Assembly (NCBI GenBank): GCA_021784265.1
Contig: JAJXTA010000096.1
Location: forward strand, 1-8,249
Origin: a bacterium
GTDB lineage: Bacteria; Verrucomicrobiota; Verrucomicrobiia; Limisphaerales; J093
Direction: 5' to 3'
DNA: 8,249 nucleotides
Below, piece by piece: positions 7,201 to 8,249 of the stretch. The position numbers and the translations under genes were made by a program. A model generated the notes under the pieces. It was not told the origin of the DNA. It saw only the letters and a program-made list of their open reading frames with translations, and ran no database searches. Numbering within the stretch: the stretch's first letter is position 1; each line of letters begins with the position of its first letter.

Positions 7201-8011
7201 CGTTGCCCAGGTAGGTGGTCGAGAACCGCCCGGGCACCGCGGGGTTGCCGCCGCCCACGCCCTGAAAGAGGACGGAATTGATGGTCGTGTTGGTGGCGCG
7301 CCCGAAGTTGTAGGCGTGGGTGTAGAAGTTGGTGGCGATCACCCCCATGTCGGCGTCGCTGGTCCAGGGTGCGACCGTCCAACGGCCGCTGCTGGGGGCG
7401 ATGCGGAAATCATCGACCAGCAAGGTCTGGTCGCCGGTGGCATCGTTCACGATCGCCAGGGTCTGGGCGGCGGCGGCCGCGGTGAACTCGAAGGCCACGT
7501 GCCAGTAGGGACTGGAGCCGGTGACCGCGGCGGTCGAGAAGCCGTCCGGCCCGCCCGGCAGCAGGACCGCCGCCCCGCCGACATAGACCTTGACGTTAGG
7601 GGTGTTGCCGCTGCGCGCATTGGCCCGGAACGTCACCTTGTAGGTAGTGCCGACCGTCAGCCCGCTGATGGTGGTGCTCAGCGTCGCCGGGGTGGTCGGG
7701 TCGGTGACGTTGGCTTCGAGGAAGGCGACGTGGCTGCCATCGGGGATGAGGCCGTTGTCGGCGAAGGGGCTGTTGCCACCGGCGGGGTTGAGCCCGACCA
7801 ACGCCGCCGGGGTGCCGGTCCAACCGGTGATGGGCGCGTTGCTGCTGATGTAGCCGGGGGCATTCGTAAAGGTATCAGCCTCGAAGCTGGGGTTGGGGAT
7901 GGTCTGGGCCGCCGCGGCCTGGCTGAGGAGCCACGCCGCCGCGAGGCTGCCGGCGGCGGCGAGGGGCCGCCGCCACACACGGGGGTTTTCCGAACGATGT
8001 CGAGGTGTCAT
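4274..8011 (-). CDS. large secreted modular protein with Ig-like domains
   Basis: 1245-residue predicted exported protein of unknown function. An Arg-rich N-terminus and hydrophobic core ending in SQAAAAQ (1-36) form a signal peptide. Module A1 (38-205) has NPSFEAD, PITGW and SPFADNGLIPDGS; module B (207-397) has THAYNFG and MGWEDP; A2 (488-650) repeats A1; C1 (740-905) and C2 (1000-1182) repeat each other (DGTWL/AGTWL, GQWASDNWG/GGWAVDNYG, PGTNTLDF/AGTNTVDF). Ig-like domains at 403-486, 654-737 and 913-997 carry the YQW and DAGNYSVTVSN type motifs. The end (1187-1245) is a short domain finishing RRFFRVAQ, a pattern common in verrucomicrobial exported proteins. A and C look like beta-sandwich, perhaps carbohydrate-binding modules; no catalytic domain is visible. 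ATG 8011 is chosen because AAGGA lies 6 bases upstream and the signal peptide follows; the frame is open to 8089. The gene is monocistronic here, with its own terminator, and converges on the proteasome cluster. Confidence 0.9.
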   Translation of the reverse strand: MTPRHRSENPRVWRRPLAAAGSLAAAWLLSQAAAAQTIPNPSFEADTFTNAPGYISSNAPITGWTGTPAALVGLNPAGGNSPFADNGLIPDGSHVAFLEANVTDPTTPATLSTTISGLTVGTTYKVTFRANARSGNTPNVKVYVGGAAVLLPGGPDGFSTAAVTGSSPYWHVAFEFTAAAAAQTLAIVNDATGDQTLLVDDFRIAPSSGRWTVAPWTSDADMGVIATNFYTHAYNFGRATNTTINSVLFQGVGGGNPAVPGRFSTTYLGNVYQGDNNNITALGGASAVLATDFVYGGNVPAGQYQSITLEGLTPGVEYLLTLYSMGWEDPSVSSRWVTFSMNNDYLTVNQDAYGNNNGILVSYRYTADVTGTATIQYAPLVPANVSFHTYGFSNRATSPTNVVPFVITEPEHAIVSAGLSPTFSVIALGYPTPTYQWRFNGTPIDGATNATYTVPAVTATNAGSYDVVISNSAGATTSAAVPLTVGLAMDNPSFETDLFTAWPGYVSANGPITGWNALGGHGLNPIADGRSPFADNGAIPDGSQVVFLQADGTLSQTVSGFTVGNQYYVHYYENARTTVTIPSIQVAVGGTTVLAAHDVQPVLGSNPYHEVSTAVFVATNTDLELDFIKAGPYGGDCTALLDDVAIVPVPAGTPPTLSLQPRPLTVYLGQPASFSAVAQGSLPIRYQWWLGTNAVAGATNAAFALPAVRLFDEGNYTLVAANDFGAVTSAVARLSLLEAIPSLHNRGLGATGAPLPTNAIDPFFTLRTNPDSGGTNVYVCDQVSPNDGTWLANSATSEWIGPRATVGDTNIAAGDYLYRTTFDLTGRDTNTVLIIGQWASDNWGTPVLVNGKPVTVPTSFNYNSWTTFTITSSNATFLPGTNTLDFSVNNAGPGATGLRVEFTTTSARTLPGIAPQIALQPQDVSGVVGDPANFDATATGTLPLGYQWMKDGAALAGQTNASLTLPAVATTDAGNYSVTVSNAWGVVVSRSAALRVVYRPIPGVFGTGVDPTGALLPDAAVDPHYVLTVSADPSYPGPAALVVSNVWPIQAGTWLTNGPTSRWIAPNADQRQDLDPTQGNLPGLYTYETVVNLTGYDLSLVRLVGGWAVDNYGADILINGTSTSSTNSAGFASLTPFTFTSTNGLVAGTNTVDFVVNNQAGTDPTQPNPTGLRVDLRALLLLPQAPALQINLSGGSLTLGWSPAQTGQQLQAAPAVTGPWTNIVGAPNPYTTSVTGARRFFRVAQ
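4466..5794 (-). repeat. duplicated C module within the secreted protein
   Basis: C1 (5297-5794) and C2 (4466-5014) encode two copies of one module separated by the third Ig domain (5021-5275). Common landmarks: G.G.TGA.LP followed by a DP(F/H) block, GTWL.N..TS.WI.P, Y.Y.T...LTG.D, a G.WA.DN(W/Y)G core, LVNG/LING, FT.TS.N, GTNT.DF.VNN and TGLRV. The alternation Ig-C-Ig-C suggests duplication of an Ig plus C unit. Confidence 0.8.
6062..7900 (-). repeat. duplicated A module within the secreted protein
   Basis: A1 (7397-7900) and A2 (6062-6550) encode the same module. Shared order: NPSFE(A/T)D.F, GY(I/V)S.N.PITGW, GLNP, SPFADNG.IPDGS, then a .VG..Y segment with NAR, VGG, GSNPY/GSSPY and LLVDD/LLDDVAI. 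At DNA level a 16-base block, CTCGAAGCTGGGGTTG, survives at 7880-7895 and 6527-6542. The copies are separated by module B and the first Ig domain, so this is an intragenic duplication followed by divergence. Confidence 0.8.
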
Positions 8012-8249
8012 AGGTGTTCCTTGGGTGACCAACCGCGGGCGCGGCCAGCCTCCTCCCGGGTCCAGCCGGACGCGGTGGCATGGCCACAATCACTCATAAT
8101 GTTTACCATGTTTAATGCTCCACGGTTCGTGCCGAATTGCTTTTCCAATGGTGCAATTCGAAACGGCAGCTTCCGCACGCGGAAGTAGGGTGTCAAGCGG
8201 CTTTCCACCCACTTTTGGGGGCTCAGGGCGCGGGACAGGTCGGTCTCGC
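8012..8249. other. upstream region of the secreted-protein gene
   Basis: Gene-free stretch ahead of the - strand gene. AAGGA (8018-8022, - strand) is the ribosome binding site, 6 bases from the ATG. The AT-richer part, 8091-8160, is the likely promoter zone, but no -35/-10 pair with good spacing stands out. Two palindromes lie at 8133-8160 and 8170-8185. The last 60 bases are not explained. Confidence 0.5.
8133..8185. promoter_or_regulatory. two adjacent palindromes upstream of the secreted-protein gene
   Basis: CGAATTGC (8133-8140) and GCAATTCG (8153-8160) form a perfect 8-base inverted repeat around 12 bases, a spacing compatible with a dimeric regulator site. Ten bases further is CTTCCG / CGGAAG (8170-8175 and 8180-8185) with a 4-base loop. 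They lie 120-175 bases upstream of the ATG. They might be operator sites for this gene, or a terminator-like structure of a gene beyond the right edge. No regulator can be named. Confidence 0.35.

Noticed and set aside
4247..8188. 1313-codon open frame on the + strand as a real gene
   Set aside because: It is the codon-for-codon reverse complement of the secreted-protein gene, has no ribosome binding site or recognisable domain, reads as low-complexity Gly/Val/Arg/Asp/His, and crosses a terminator at its start. The - strand frame has a signal peptide, Ig domains and internal repeats.

Overview
The window is GC-rich and looks like a piece of a Verrucomicrobiota chromosome. Two things point there. 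One is a Pup-proteasome gene cluster of non-actinobacterial type. The other is a very large secreted protein made of tandem Ig-like domains and ending in a short domain that closes on an FFRV motif, a style familiar from this phylum. The assignment is inferred from gene content; no rRNA or other phylogenetic marker is present.

Left part (1-3376, + strand): a compact run of genes. It starts inside prcB (20S proteasome beta subunit, 5' end off the window), followed by prcA (alpha subunit), a carboxylate-amine ligase of the PafA/Dop family (called PafA from the order prcB-prcA-pafA, the lack of a full-length Dop loop and a conserved catalytic Asp), and a small membrane-anchored rhodanese. PafA would attach Pup to lysines of target proteins, and PrcA/PrcB would form the degradation chamber. 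The genes for Pup, Dop and the Mpa/ARC ATPase are not in the window; pup and dop would be expected just to the left if the actinobacterial order dop-pup-prcB-prcA-pafA holds.

Middle part (3377-4220): about 840 bases without a convincing intact gene. It holds a short hairpin, a pyrimidine-rich stretch with decayed direct repeats, a large imperfect inverted repeat, and a protein-like reading frame (charged helix plus membrane segment) broken by stop codons, probably a decayed small membrane-protein gene.

Right part (4221-8249, - strand): a convergent gene for a 1245-residue secreted modular protein. It has a signal peptide, one duplicated jelly-roll-like module (A), one unpaired module (B), a second duplicated module (C), three Ig-like domains used as spacers, and the C-terminal FFRV domain. 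A strong intrinsic terminator (4212-4245) follows it, and a good ribosome binding site precedes its start at 8011. Upstream (8012-8249) are two neighbouring palindromes that may be regulatory. The last ~60 bases are unexplained and might be the edge of another element.

No CRISPR array, tRNA or rRNA was seen. The most notable points are the non-actinobacterial Pup-proteasome operon with its linked rhodanese, the duplicated A/C module architecture of the secreted protein, and the decayed repeat/pseudogene zone between the two transcription units.
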